Part shown: one piece after another, positions 17,013 to 26,523 of the stretch
How positions within the stretch are numbered: position 1 is the first letter of the stretch
Layout: the number at the start of each line of letters is the position of its first letter
DNA from: Prevotella sp.
GTDB taxonomy: Bacteria > Bacteroidota > Bacteroidia > Bacteroidales > Bacteroidaceae
Direction of reading: 5' to 3'
Assembly: GCA_016291495.1 (NCBI GenBank)
Contig: JAEEXI010000010.1
Span: 1-64,000 of the forward strand
Length of the DNA stretch: 64,000 nt
The notes under the pieces: generated by a model
The model's input: only the letters and a program-made list of their open reading frames with translations
Told to the model about the DNA's origin: nothing
The model's database searches: none
Position numbers and translations under genes: made by a program

Positions 17013-17383
17013 AAAAGCTCTTATACATATTAATAGGTGTCATGGCACTGAGTTCCTGTCATAAAGACGAGGATGATATTCTTACCAATGCGGACATCGT
17101 TCTGTCTGCAGGAGAAGGGATGACCATCGAACAGATACAGGGTACGGCACGCATCACGAACCTCAATTCAAAACAGGTGACAACCACTTCCGACTTCGAT
17201 GGGGCTACCATCCACCTTCAACTGATGCGCAGCAGCTATAGTGCTGACGTGGAAGGTTTGGTACGTTATCACGATCAAACGGGCCAGAGCTATATCAAGC
17301 ACATGCGTGCACATAGCGACTATATAGACCTATCGGCCAGAGGCTATAACCAAGCAGTATTAGATATCATATTCCTAGAGTAA
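17009..17383 (+). CDS. Small lipoprotein
   Basis: 124 residues with a lipobox (LYILIGVMALSSC, Cys at 17). The mature part (MTIEQIQGTARITNLNSKQV... VEGLVRYHDQTG) resembles by eye the first ~90 residues of the larger lipoprotein at 18905, which has VLESFEGTATNVQTGNTI and AKGVISFVKDG at matching positions. It may therefore be a shortened relative, a surface accessory of the receptor. Coupled on both sides: ATGA with the receptor and TAATG with the next gene. Confidence 0.7.
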   Translation: MKKLLYILIGVMALSSCHKDEDDILTNADIVLSAGEGMTIEQIQGTARITNLNSKQVTTTSDFDGATIHLQLMRSSYSADVEGLVRYHDQTGQSYIKHMRAHSDYIDLSARGYNQAVLDIIFLE

Positions 17384-18873
17384 TGAACAGACAATACTAT
17401 ATCACATCCATACTCTTGACGATAAGCGTGCAACTGTTTGCGACATCGGCAGATTCTACACTGATGGAGCATCTGAGTATATGGAATACCGTCAAGCAAG
17501 CCACATGGCAGAACCCAGCCCTTCACGGAACAGCATTCAAGTCATCACTGACAGAACTGTACGCAGAGGTTGACTGGCAGAAACAGAGTAAAGCCTTCAT
17601 TCAAGAGAAAGGAAAGGGATTCCTGTTGCCTGCGGCACATGCAGATACGTATCTACGCCTGTCGGAACGTGCTGCCGTATGGGGACATGCCTCCTATACC
17701 AACGGTAAACACTATGATATCTGCTGGAACTCCACATCTGACTATGACATCCTACAACCACATATACTGGCTGACAGTGTTGGCGGTGACACAAACCGTG
17801 AACGCTATGTCTTTGAAGGCGGTTATGCTACTCGACTGAGACGCTGGCTGTTAGGAGCAGAGATGCTGTTTCGTGCCGACCATGAATACCGTGACGTAGA
17901 CCCTAGGATGAGGGGTGTCGTAAACGAGCTTACATTACGTATCGGTGCCGGCTATGAGGCAATGGGCTACCGTTGGGGGGCAGCCTTCGAGGGAAATGTT
18001 TACAAACAAAGTAATGACGTAGAATTTTACCGTGAGTTAGGAGTCAGTCCAGAATATCAGATGACGGGCCTTGGAACAGAGTATGTCCGTTTTTCCGGAG
18101 ACAAGCGCAGCATTCACTATGAAGGAGGAGGAGCCCGCCTATTACTTGATGCAGAACCAGTCAGCAATCAAGGATTATACGTTCATCTGGACCTCAATGA
18201 ACATCGCTATCACCGCCAGATTGTAGAGAACTACACCCTTCCCATCACCGATCTCTATAGCCAAGGAGTCAATACCATCATTGGATGGAAACGTGTTGGT
18301 AAGCAACACCTAGCCATATATGCCACCCTTGACTATGAGAAACGTTCGGGAGACGAACATATCATTGGTTCCTCTGCTTCAACGGCTTTCCCCGAATTAG
18401 CGACACTTACGATGTATAAAGACAACCGATTAAACACCTCGCTGACAGCACTCTACGGAACAGGGAAGTGGCAGGTTTCTGCCTGCTTTGGTTATCAGAA
18501 TGATGACCAGAAATACGTTTACCCTGAACGTAAGTTGAAGGTGGGGCACATCTACGGCGCTTTAGAAGGTCAGCTATTCTGGAAAGCTTCAGAGCGAATG
18601 TTGTTGACATGCGGTTTGAAGGCATCCTATCGAGGATGTGCCAATGATGAGATTGTGATGCCCTTTGCCAATATGACTACCGCTTTCGCAACCAAGATAA
18701 ACCGGCAGTATGAGTATAGTAAAGCTAATTATACTGATGTATCGGCACGTATACGTGGTGACTATCAACTAAAGAGTATAGGTATTTTTGCAGAATTGGT
18801 CGGTGGATATACATCGTGTTCGGTAGGAGAACACCAAGCGGCCGCCCGTCTTGCCCTAGGAGTAACATTTTAA
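17383..18873 (+). CDS. Outer-membrane barrel-like protein (DUF6850-type)
   Basis: A 496-residue protein with signal peptide (YYITSILLTISVQLFATSA) and many alternating aromatic beta strands (RLSERAAVWGHASYTNGKHYDICWN, LLLTCGLKASYRG) ending in QAAARLALGVTF, a terminal-Phe barrel strand. I associate it with the DUF6850 family from its company with TonB receptors and DUF4876 lipoproteins. Probably a second barrel of the uptake system. Function otherwise unknown. Confidence 0.7.
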   Translation: MNRQYYITSILLTISVQLFATSADSTLMEHLSIWNTVKQATWQNPALHGTAFKSSLTELYAEVDWQKQSKAFIQEKGKGFLLPAAHADTYLRLSERAAVWGHASYTNGKHYDICWNSTSDYDILQPHILADSVGGDTNRERYVFEGGYATRLRRWLLGAEMLFRADHEYRDVDPRMRGVVNELTLRIGAGYEAMGYRWGAAFEGNVYKQSNDVEFYRELGVSPEYQMTGLGTEYVRFSGDKRSIHYEGGGARLLLDAEPVSNQGLYVHLDLNEHRYHRQIVENYTLPITDLYSQGVNTIIGWKRVGKQHLAIYATLDYEKRSGDEHIIGSSASTAFPELATLTMYKDNRLNTSLTALYGTGKWQVSACFGYQNDDQKYVYPERKLKVGHIYGALEGQLFWKASERMLLTCGLKASYRGCANDEIVMPFANMTTAFATKINRQYEYSKANYTDVSARIRGDYQLKSIGIFAELVGGYTSCSVGEHQAAARLALGVTF

Positions 18874-18904
18874 AAAACAATAGTATTAATAAACAAAACG
18901 AATT

Positions 18905-20134
18905 ATGAAACAGAAAATTTTCCTTAGTATGATGATGCTCGCAGCCATGAGCTTATCTTTCATTTCATGCAGCAGCAGTGATGATGGTCCTGTTATTGTG
19001 AAGAATGGGACTATAACGCTTGAGATGCCCATCAATGTCAGTAACATTGTATTAGAGAGTTTTGAAGGAACTGCCACCAATGTACAGACGGGTAACACGA
19101 TTACTCTTTCTACACCCGTAAAGGACGGAAACAACTACATCATCACTATCCCTCAAATAGAGGAAGGTAACTATAACCTCATTGCCAAGGGTGTAATTTC
19201 TTTCGTGAAGGATGGCATTGCCGGCACAACAGACTTTGAGATTAACAGTAGCAATGTCAGTCTGTCCGAGAAATCAAGTTCAGTAAAATTAGCAGTCAAC
19301 TCCTTCCAAGCTGAAGGTGGCTTTGTTATCAGTGAAATTTTCTATACAGGTACGACAACACCTGAGAATAAATCATACAGTGATGACCAATATATGAAGA
19401 TCACCAACAACTCTGACGTAACACTCTATGCTGACGGCATTGCCATTCTGGAGTCAGAGTTCTTAACCACCGACAAACAGGACTATACGCCTGATTTGAT
19501 GAATACCGACTTCTCTGTTGATGCATGTTATGTTATTCCCGGAAGCGGTACGGATGTTCCTGTTGAACCCGGTGAGAGTCTGCTCATTGCTATCAATGCC
19601 ATTAACCACAAAGAAGCTAATCCCAACTCCTTTGACTTGAGTAATGCAGACTTTGAGTTCTACGATGAGTCATCAAACGAAAAATATATTGACCCAGATG
19701 GGAAAGCAACCAACCTAGACAAATGGTATTGCTATACAGCCACCGTGTATATGTTCCACAGCCGCGGTTACCATAGCTATGCCATTGCTAAGATGAAGAC
19801 CGACAAAGAGACGTGGTTGAAGGACTATGCGTACACTGCTGCCTACACGTGGACATTCATGGAGTGGACCTTCGACCAAGAGAAAGATACCTTCCGAGTA
19901 CCCAACGAATGGATTCTCGATGCAGTCAATTTAAGCGTAGAGTCTGAGTTCCAGTGGATTGTTACTTCTTCTGCTCTTGATGCCGGATGGACCTATTGCG
20001 GAAAAGTCGACAAAGACCCAGAGCGTTTCAACAAAGCTGTTATCCGTAAGACTGACAGCAATGGAAAGTATGTCGACACCAACAACTCTGCCAACGACTT
20101 CAATGCTGAGGCAAAGCCCTCTATGATGAATTAA
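18905..20134 (+). CDS. DUF4876-like lipoprotein
   Basis: 409 residues with lipobox LSFISC (Cys near 22) followed by a Ser/Asp linker. The N-terminal ~100 residues form a beta-sandwich (GTITLEMPINVSNIVLES...). The C-terminal ~300 residues begin GGFVISEIFYTGTTTPENKS and DQYMKITNNSDVTLYADGI, a lamin-tail-like opening that I associate with DUF4876. Likely surface-exposed partner of the receptor, binding the ligand. Separated from its neighbours by about 30 nt on each side, so same operon. Confidence 0.75.
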   Translation: MKQKIFLSMMMLAAMSLSFISCSSSDDGPVIVKNGTITLEMPINVSNIVLESFEGTATNVQTGNTITLSTPVKDGNNYIITIPQIEEGNYNLIAKGVISFVKDGIAGTTDFEINSSNVSLSEKSSSVKLAVNSFQAEGGFVISEIFYTGTTTPENKSYSDDQYMKITNNSDVTLYADGIAILESEFLTTDKQDYTPDLMNTDFSVDACYVIPGSGTDVPVEPGESLLIAINAINHKEANPNSFDLSNADFEFYDESSNEKYIDPDGKATNLDKWYCYTATVYMFHSRGYHSYAIAKMKTDKETWLKDYAYTAAYTWTFMEWTFDQEKDTFRVPNEWILDAVNLSVESEFQWIVTSSALDAGWTYCGKVDKDPERFNKAVIRKTDSNGKYVDTNNSANDFNAEAKPSMMN

Positions 20135-20169
20135 CAAAAGTTAAATCTGAAAGCAATTACATGTAACGT

Positions 20170-23100
20170 ATGAAACGTAACATATTATCCCTTCTAGCTA
20201 TTGTGCTGCTACCCCTATCGGTGGCAGCACAGTTGCCTTCCGATCCAGCCTACCGCATCGGTAAACTGGATAACGGCATGACCTATTATCTGCGTCATAA
20301 TGCAAAAGAGAAAGGACTGGCTGACTTTTATATCGCCCAGCGTGTGGGATCGATTTTGGAGGAGCCGCGTCAGCGTGGTCTGGCACATTTCCTAGAGCAC
20401 ATGGCCTTCAACGGCACCAAACATTTCTCTGGCAAAGACGGTCAGTTAGGAATCGTACCCTGGTGTGAGACCATCGGTGTGAAGTTCGGTGCCAATTTGA
20501 ATGCTTACACATCTGTAGACCAAACGGTATATCACATCGGTTCTGCACCCTTGAAGCGTGAGGGAATCCTCGACTCTTGCCTGTTAGTACTCAACGACTG
20601 GAGTCATTACATTCTTTTGGAAGATAAGGAAATCGACAAGGAACGTGGTGTCATCCATGAAGAATGGCGCACCCGTCGTGCAGGTATGGCTATGCAACGA
20701 CTGATGGAGGATGCTATGCCCGTCATCTACAAGGGGTCGAAGTATGAGGACTGTCTACCTATCGGTTCAATGGACATCGTCGACAACTTCCCTTATCAGG
20801 ACCTGCGTGACTACTACCAGAAATGGTATCGTCCCGACCTGCAAGCCATCATCGTTGTAGGCGACATCGATGTTGACAAGGTGGAACAGAAAGTTAAGAC
20901 CCTTTTCTCCCAGATTCCCAAAGCAGAGAATCCAGCTGAGCGAATCTACTATCCCGTTCCTGATAATGAGAAAATGATTGTCAATATCCAGAAGGACAAA
21001 GAACAACCCATCGTCCTCTGTCATCTGTATATGAAACGGGATGCTACACCCGACAGCGAGAAGAATACGGAGAAATACCTGCGTGATGGATACATTGACG
21101 ACCTTATCAGTTATATGTTCAACAGTCGGATGGGGGAAATACGCGAACAAGCAAATCCTCCCTTCCTCAGTGGGTCCGGACACGCATCGACCTTCTTCGT
21201 CAGCCGCACCAAAGAGTCATTCTCCCTCTCAGTCAGTTGTAAGCAAGACAATATCTTAGGCGGGCTGGAAGCAGCAGTGGCTGCTGCTGAACGTGCCCGT
21301 CAGAATGGTTTTACGCAAGAAGAGATGAACCGTGCTAAGAAGATTCAGATGACAGCTGCAGAGCGTCGCTTTAAAGAGCGTAACGAACGCCGTAACAGTT
21401 ATTTCGTCAATCAGTGTGTACAGAATTTCCTGAACTACGAGCCACTGACTTCAGAAGAATTTGACCTAAAGAACATTCAGAAATTGGATAAGGAAGTAAC
21501 ACTGGAGGAAGTAAATCGAGCCGTACGTGAACTGATTACTGACCAGAACCAAGTATGTGTACTCTATGGTCCCGAGAAGGATGGCATCAACCTGCCTAGC
21601 GAAGCAGAACTGGAACAGACTATCCTCGCTGCCCAACAGCAACAGTATGCTGCCTACACCGAGGAGACATTGCCAGAGACACTGATTCCCCAATTACCGA
21701 CTCCTGGCAAGATAATCAGCGAGAAACCATATAAGCACGGTTTTACTGAGTTTACACTCTCCAATGGAATGAAGGTGTATGCACGACAGACCGATTTTAC
21801 TGCCGACCAGGTACAGATGACAATGAAAGCTGAAGGCGGTACTTCACGCTATGGCGATGAGGACATTCCTAACTTCTCCCTCGTCACCAGCAGTATCACA
21901 GAGGCCGGTGTGGGTCAGTTTGATGCTGCTACGTTGCGGAAGATGTTGACAGGCAAGAGCATTCGCGTCAGTCCATCGGTTGGTTCTCGTAGTCAGAGTA
22001 TCAGTGGTAGCGGTTCCGTTAAGGACATCAAGACGATGTTCGAACTGACTTACCTCTACTTCACCTCCCCACGTCGTGATACCACAGCATATCGTAGCCT
22101 CTATAACCGCACCTACTCATTCCTCAGCAATCGTAATGCATCACCGAAAGTCGATTACAACGACTCGCTGAAGGCTGTAGTCTATGGACATCATCCGCGT
22201 CTTGCACCTGTCACACAGGAGGTGATAGCCAAAGCAGACTACGATCGTATCTTCCAGATTTACCAGGAACGTTTCTCTGACGCAGCAAACTTCGAGACGG
22301 TAATCATCGGTAATGTGTCGTTTGACCAGTTGCGACCACTGCTCTGTCAGTATCTGGCTACACTACCTGCTACCAACAAACACGAACAGACCAATTGGCA
22401 GAATGTTCCTCAGGTGGTGGATGGCTCTCAGGTAGTACGCTTCTCCAAGAAACAAGCTACACCATTGGCCAATGTAACCATCTGCTATACAGCAGACGTC
22501 CCCTTTACTCCACAGAGTGATCTAGAGCTCGACTTCCTGAAGCGTTGTTTGTCGATTGCCTATACGGACTCAGTACGTGAAGAGAAAGGCGGAACCTATG
22601 GTGTAAGCGTCAATTTCGACCTTGATAAAGACGACCAACCCAACGCTTCCCTGACCATTAGCTATAATGCTGATCCGTCGCGCTACCTTGAGTTGAATCC
22701 GATTATCTACCAGCAACTGAAGAATATTGCTGATAATGGTCCGGAACCCACAAGCATGGATAAGGTTAAACAGTATCTTACCAAGCAGTACCAACAACTA
22801 GCTATTACTGATGACTATTGGGACTATGTCCTGTGGCATGAGTTGGAAGACTCCGCAGACTTCGACAAGGATTACTGTAAGATGGTTGAACAGATGACAC
22901 CACAACAGGTACAGCAGATGGCACAACGAATGATTGAGGCTAACAACTGTATCGAAGTCACTATGCTTAGCGGAACGCCAAAGACCACAATGTTGCGCAT
23001 TGATGACATGCATTGTCAGAAATGTGTCCGTCGCATTGAAGCTCGCTTACAGCGCATACAGGGTTTTGAACGTTTGGATGCAGACTTGGAGAACAATGCT

Positions 23101-23445
23101 GTAACCATCCGTTTCAACAGTGACCTGACCACTGCTGCCGACATCCGCACGGCTATTACCAAGGCTGGCTATACACCAGTAAACTACTGCAAATGCGGGA
23201 AGGGAGCATATGCCTATTATATCGTTCCTAAAGGCAATGTTACGGAAGATGACATTGATAAGATTTTACTCATCGATGGTGTTGAGGATGCCAATTACAA
23301 TGTTTTACGCCATGCGCTAGCAGTAAAGTATCATCATAAGGAGATCAGTGCAGAGAAACTTATCAAGAAGATTCGTAAGGCAGGTGTCAAGGCTGAATTA
23401 CCAAAACCACACGAGTGTGGTGAAGAGAAGGAAAAATCAAAATAA
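20170..23445 (+). CDS. M16-family zinc peptidase fused to C-terminal HMA domains
   Basis: 1091 residues. Signal peptide (NILSLLAIVLLPLSVAAQ), then two M16 halves (about 25-480 and 510-930). The first half holds the inverted zinc motif HFLEH (near 75-79) with a downstream ERGVIHEEW Glu; the second is the usual inactive half. After about 935 comes a heavy-metal-associated fold with MHCQKC (TTMLRIDDMHCQKCVRRIEA ..., to about 1005), a CKCGKG linker and a second ferredoxin-like repeat without the CxxC. Periplasmic M16 enzymes beside TonB receptors (FusC, PqqL) degrade imported proteins. The HMA fusion suggests metal capture from, or metal dependence on, the imported substrate; this is inference. 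Confidence 0.88.
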   Translation: MKRNILSLLAIVLLPLSVAAQLPSDPAYRIGKLDNGMTYYLRHNAKEKGLADFYIAQRVGSILEEPRQRGLAHFLEHMAFNGTKHFSGKDGQLGIVPWCETIGVKFGANLNAYTSVDQTVYHIGSAPLKREGILDSCLLVLNDWSHYILLEDKEIDKERGVIHEEWRTRRAGMAMQRLMEDAMPVIYKGSKYEDCLPIGSMDIVDNFPYQDLRDYYQKWYRPDLQAIIVVGDIDVDKVEQKVKTLFSQIPKAENPAERIYYPVPDNEKMIVNIQKDKEQPIVLCHLYMKRDATPDSEKNTEKYLRDGYIDDLISYMFNSRMGEIREQANPPFLSGSGHASTFFVSRTKESFSLSVSCKQDNILGGLEAAVAAAERARQNGFTQEEMNRAKKIQMTAAERRFKERNERRNSYFVNQCVQNFLNYEPLTSEEFDLKNIQKLDKEVTLEEVNRAVRELITDQNQVCVLYGPEKDGINLPSEAELEQTILAAQQQQYAAYTEETLPETLIPQLPTPGKIISEKPYKHGFTEFTLSNGMKVYARQTDFTADQVQMTMKAEGGTSRYGDEDIPNFSLVTSSITEAGVGQFDAATLRKMLTGKSIRVSPSVGSRSQSISGSGSVKDIKTMFELTYLYFTSPRRDTTAYRSLYNRTYSFLSNRNASPKVDYNDSLKAVVYGHHPRLAPVTQEVIAKADYDRIFQIYQERFSDAANFETVIIGNVSFDQLRPLLCQYLATLPATNKHEQTNWQNVPQVVDGSQVVRFSKKQATPLANVTICYTADVPFTPQSDLELDFLKRCLSIAYTDSVREEKGGTYGVSVNFDLDKDDQPNASLTISYNADPSRYLELNPIIYQQLKNIADNGPEPTSMDKVKQYLTKQYQQLAITDDYWDYVLWHELEDSADFDKDYCKMVEQMTPQQVQQMAQRMIEANNCIEVTMLSGTPKTTMLRIDDMHCQKCVRRIEARLQRIQGFERLDADLENNAVTIRFNSDLTTAADIRTAITKAGYTPVNYCKCGKGAYAYYIVPKGNVTEDDIDKILLIDGVEDANYNVLRHALAVKYHHKEISAEKLIKKIRKAGVKAELPKPHECGEEKEKSK

Positions 23446-23468
23446 TCCTTGAATGACATAAACAAAAG

Positions 23469-23503
23469 AAAAGTGATGAGGAAAGTCTCATCACTTTTCT
23501 TTT
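23469..23503. terminator. Bidirectional terminator between M16 gene and rny
   Basis: Perfect 12-bp stem AAAAGTGATGAG/CTCATCACTTTT with loop GAAAGT, flanked by T-runs on the right and A-runs on the left, so it serves the convergent transcripts on both sides. Confidence 0.9.
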
Positions 23504-23523
23504 TATATCTTATGAATTCCTAT

Positions 23524-25056
23524 TTACTTTGCATAAGCTACAGAACGAGTCTCACGGATGACGGTAATCTTCACCTGTCCGGGATAGGTCATTTCGTTCT
23601 GAATCTTCGTGGCTATCTCACCGCTGAGTGCCTCTGTCTCGGCATCGTCCATCTTGTCGGCACCGACAATGACACGCAACTCACGACCAGCCTGAATGGC
23701 ATAGGTCTTGGTAACACCAGGATAACTCATGGCAATTGCCTCAAGGTCGTTCAAACGCTTGATATATGCCTCCACAATCTCACGACGGGCACCTGGACGG
23801 GCACCACTGATAGCATCACAAATCTGGACGATAGGAGCTAAGAGCGTCTGCATCTCCATCTCGTCATGGTGGGCACCGACGGCATTGCAGATATCGGGTT
23901 TCTCCTTATACTTCTCTGCTATCTTAGCGCCATAGAGTGCGTGTGGCAACTCGCTCTCCTCATCGGGCACCTTACCAATATCGTGCAACAAACCGGCACG
24001 CTTTGCTTTCTTGGGGTTCAGGCCCAACTCTGATGCCATCACTGCACAGAGATTAGCTGTCTCACGGGCATGCTGAAGGAGGTTCTGACCATAAGAAGAA
24101 CGATACTTCATCTTACCGATAATACGGATCAATTCAGGATGTAAGCCATGGATACCTAAGTCTATCGCCGTACGCTTACCTGTCTCGATGACCTCGTTCT
24201 CCAACTGTTTCTTCACCTTGGCTACGACTTCCTCGATACGGGCAGGATGGATACGTCCGTCACTTACCAGTTGATGGAGAGCCAGACGACAGGTCTCACG
24301 GCGAATGGGGTCGAAGGCGGAGATGACAATGGCCTCTGGGGTGTCATCAACGACGATTTCCACACCACAGGCAGCCTCCAGGGCACGGATGTTACGTCCC
24401 TCACGACCGATGATACGGCCTTTCACGTCATCGTTGTCGATATGGAAGACACTGACCGAATTCTCAATGGCTGTTTCGGTTGCTACACGCTGGATGGTCT
24501 GGATGACAATCTTCTTAGCCTGGGCATTGGCATTGAGCTTCGCCTCGTCCATAATTTCATTGATGTAACTGGCGGCATCGGTCTTGGCTTCATCCTTCAT
24601 CGCTTCCACCAGACGTGCTTTTGCCTCTTCCGCACTCAATCCTGAGAGTTCCTCCAGTTTGGTACGCTCCTGCATCTGCATCTTCTCCAGTTCCTCGTTC
24701 TTGATAACCAGCAGTTTCTTCTCGTTGTCGATACGTGTCTGCAAATTATCAAGCTCATTCTTACGACGACCCAGCTCTTCCTGACGCTGATTCAAAGAGA
24801 TCTCACGCTGCTTCAGCTTATTCTCGCTCTGCTGGAGATGCTGGTTACGCTGTTGCACTTCCTTCTCGAGCTCACTCTTCTTGTTCAGGAACTTCTCCTT
24901 GACCTCAAGCAGTTTCTTCTCTTTGATTACCTCAGCCTCTTTTTGGGCCGCACTTACCATTTCATTATATTTTCCCTTAATGACAAAACGGAAAATCAAG
25001 AATCCGCACAACCCTCCTAATATAAGGGCTACGACGGCAGTTATTATTACAATCAT
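23524..25056 (-). CDS. rny: Ribonuclease Y
   Basis: 510 residues from the ATG at 25056 ([15 protein letters not shown]), which puts the N-terminal membrane anchor at the very start; an in-frame ATG 21 codons upstream would bury it and enters a polar stretch. Order: transmembrane helix (1-22), long coiled coil (about 30-190), KH domain ([28 protein letters not shown]), and HD domain ([17 protein letters not shown]). A membrane-bound endoribonuclease that initiates mRNA decay. Distal to zapA in the same direction. Confidence 0.95.
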   Translation of the reverse strand: MIVIITAVVALILGGLCGFLIFRFVIKGKYNEMVSAAQKEAEVIKEKKLLEVKEKFLNKKSELEKEVQQRNQHLQQSENKLKQREISLNQRQEELGRRKNELDNLQTRIDNEKKLLVIKNEELEKMQMQERTKLEELSGLSAEEAKARLVEAMKDEAKTDAASYINEIMDEAKLNANAQAKKIVIQTIQRVATETAIENSVSVFHIDNDDVKGRIIGREGRNIRALEAACGVEIVVDDTPEAIVISAFDPIRRETCRLALHQLVSDGRIHPARIEEVVAKVKKQLENEVIETGKRTAIDLGIHGLHPELIRIIGKMKYRSSYGQNLLQHARETANLCAVMASELGLNPKKAKRAGLLHDIGKVPDEESELPHALYGAKIAEKYKEKPDICNAVGAHHDEMEMQTLLAPIVQICDAISGARPGARREIVEAYIKRLNDLEAIAMSYPGVTKTYAIQAGRELRVIVGADKMDDAETEALSGEIATKIQNEMTYPGQVKITVIRETRSVAYAK

Positions 25057-25087
25057 AATATATATATATTGAGTTAATGTTCTCTTG

Positions 25088-25393
25088 TCATTTGTGCGAC
25101 GTGCCCAAGGCTTCCTCAATCTCAGCGGTCAGACGGGCTAGAACATTATCATAGGGGGCAGTATCATTATGCGAACGTTCCTTCTGATACAATAACGCGA
25201 TGTCGACGAGCGTCATCAGCGAGATTGTATGCTCACTCTTACGACCCTTATACGCCTGTGCATAGGCATTATAACGGTCGGTAATGAGTTTGGCTGCCAA
25301 ACGATAGAACTCTTCGTCGTCTCTGTTGATTCCGACTTCGATTTCCTCATCGTAGACATGCAGTCGTATATGTAGTTTGTTCTGATCTGCCAT
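25088..25393 (-). CDS. zapA: Cell division protein ZapA
   Basis: 101 residues matching ZapA: short beta domain ([31 protein letters not shown]) followed by a C-terminal coiled coil ([12 protein letters not shown]...LTAEIEEAL). Cytoplasmic FtsZ-bundling protein. Downstream of a small coiled-coil gene (14-nt gap) and upstream of rny, an arrangement common in Bacteroidota. Confidence 0.88.
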   Translation of the reverse strand: MADQNKLHIRLHVYDEEIEVGINRDDEEFYRLAAKLITDRYNAYAQAYKGRKSEHTISLMTLVDIALLYQKERSHNDTAPYDNVLARLTAEIEEALGTSHK

Positions 25394-25407
25394 TTTGCTT
25401 GTTTTCC

Positions 25408-25707
25408 CTATTGTTCTTCGTCACTGAGGATTGCAATGCACTTATTGACATCACGTATAAGTTTCGATAACCTTTCTTTGGCTCCGTCTAAGTCGCCATC
25501 GGTAATCTCTATCATCTTCGCCATTTTAAGTGAGTCGTAATCACGCTGTCCTTGTTCCAACTTAGCCTGCAGTTGTTTGATGTTCTGCTCGTTCTTCTCA
25601 ATCATCGCATAGAGGTCTGCATTCTCCTTCTTCAATTCCTGAAAACGGAGAATCATCTGCCTGATACGGGTCTCAAAGGTAGCTATCGTTTTCTCATTAG
25701 GCGTCAT
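25408..25707 (-). CDS. Small coiled-coil protein upstream of zapA (ZapB-like)
   Basis: 99 residues from ATG 25707 (TPNEKTIATFETRIRQM). The longer frame to 25737 is rejected because its first codons are the -7 box TACCTTTG on the minus strand, so transcription starts inside it. Almost wholly helical (LKKENADLYAMIEKNEQNIK...). It occupies the ZapB position next to ZapA; role in division inferred from context. Confidence 0.7.
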   Translation of the reverse strand: MTPNEKTIATFETRIRQMILRFQELKKENADLYAMIEKNEQNIKQLQAKLEQGQRDYDSLKMAKMIEITDGDLDGAKERLSKLIRDVNKCIAILSDEEQ

Positions 25708-25782
25708 AGAGCTCACTTTATTTGACAAAGGTAGCACATTTTTCGTGATTTTACGCTCCTTTATTCACAGATTTAACGTTTT

Positions 25783-26415
25783 TTATTTCGAATCTGCGTC
25801 AGAAGGACGTTTTTCTTTCTTGGCAAGCATCACTATCTTATAAACGAAATGAGTTACCCATTGTTGGGTGAAACCCAGTTTCTGGTCATATTGGCGGATG
25901 GCAACCACCGTCTTCATGACACCAGCGTCCGAGAAATCGTTTTTGTTGAAAATGTCATTTACCGTCTTCTCCGTCATCGAATAGATGGCGCTCTTGAAGA
26001 AGCCTGGCAGACGAAGTTTGAACTTCATCAGGTTACCTGTCAGCATCATCAGGTCCTGTGAGAAGGCAGAAAACTGAATCATGTAAGTCTGGATGTCCTG
26101 CGGCTTCTTGCAGCGCTTACGGATGCTTTGCTCGATCTCCTTGGTGAAATCCTCGTCCATCCCATAGATATTCATCAACATCTTCTTACAGCGCGACTTC
26201 TCCGCCAGCCCGAGCTTGTTGTTTTGAGTAGGCACATGTAAGGTAGCCTTGAAAATGCGCAGGTCTGGCAAAGCGGCAAGATTGGTAATGCCCAGGTCCG
26301 CTGCCATGACAGACTGAAAATATACACGTATCAGTGTCATGAAATCCTCCATGCCACCTGCTTTTTGTTGTTCCTCATCAGCCTTACGACCGAATATTTT
26401 TGAAAAAAATCCCAT
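25783..26415 (-). CDS. Conserved hypothetical cytoplasmic protein
   Basis: 210 residues starting GFFSKIFGRKADEEQ, then a mostly helical body with many Met and Lys (KSRCKKMLMNIYGMDEDFTKEIEQSIRKRCKK) and no signal peptide or catalytic motif I can name. The amphipathic N-terminus could touch membrane. It has its own promoter (minus-strand TACCTTTG near 26434-26441) and is divergent from rmlA. Confidence 0.6.
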   Translation of the reverse strand: MGFFSKIFGRKADEEQQKAGGMEDFMTLIRVYFQSVMAADLGITNLAALPDLRIFKATLHVPTQNNKLGLAEKSRCKKMLMNIYGMDEDFTKEIEQSIRKRCKKPQDIQTYMIQFSAFSQDLMMLTGNLMKFKLRLPGFFKSAIYSMTEKTVNDIFNKNDFSDAGVMKTVVAIRQYDQKLGFTQQWVTHFVYKIVMLAKKEKRPSDADSK

Positions 26416-26430
26416 AATATTTATATTTAA

Positions 26431-26494
26431 CGGTGCAAAGGTACGAAATAATTGATAATTAACAATTGATAATTGATATTTATTTTATAAATTT
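26431..26494. promoter_or_regulatory. Divergent promoter region with AT-rich repeat
   Basis: The minus-strand promoter reads TACCTTTGCACCG and the plus-strand one TAAATTTGCACCG, so CGGTGCAAA and TTTGCACCG face each other. Between them (26449-26476) is a run of AATTGATAATTAAC/AATTGATAATTGATA words. Confidence 0.65.
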
Positions 26495-26523
26495 GCACCG
26501 TAAATACACATAAAGTCAATATT

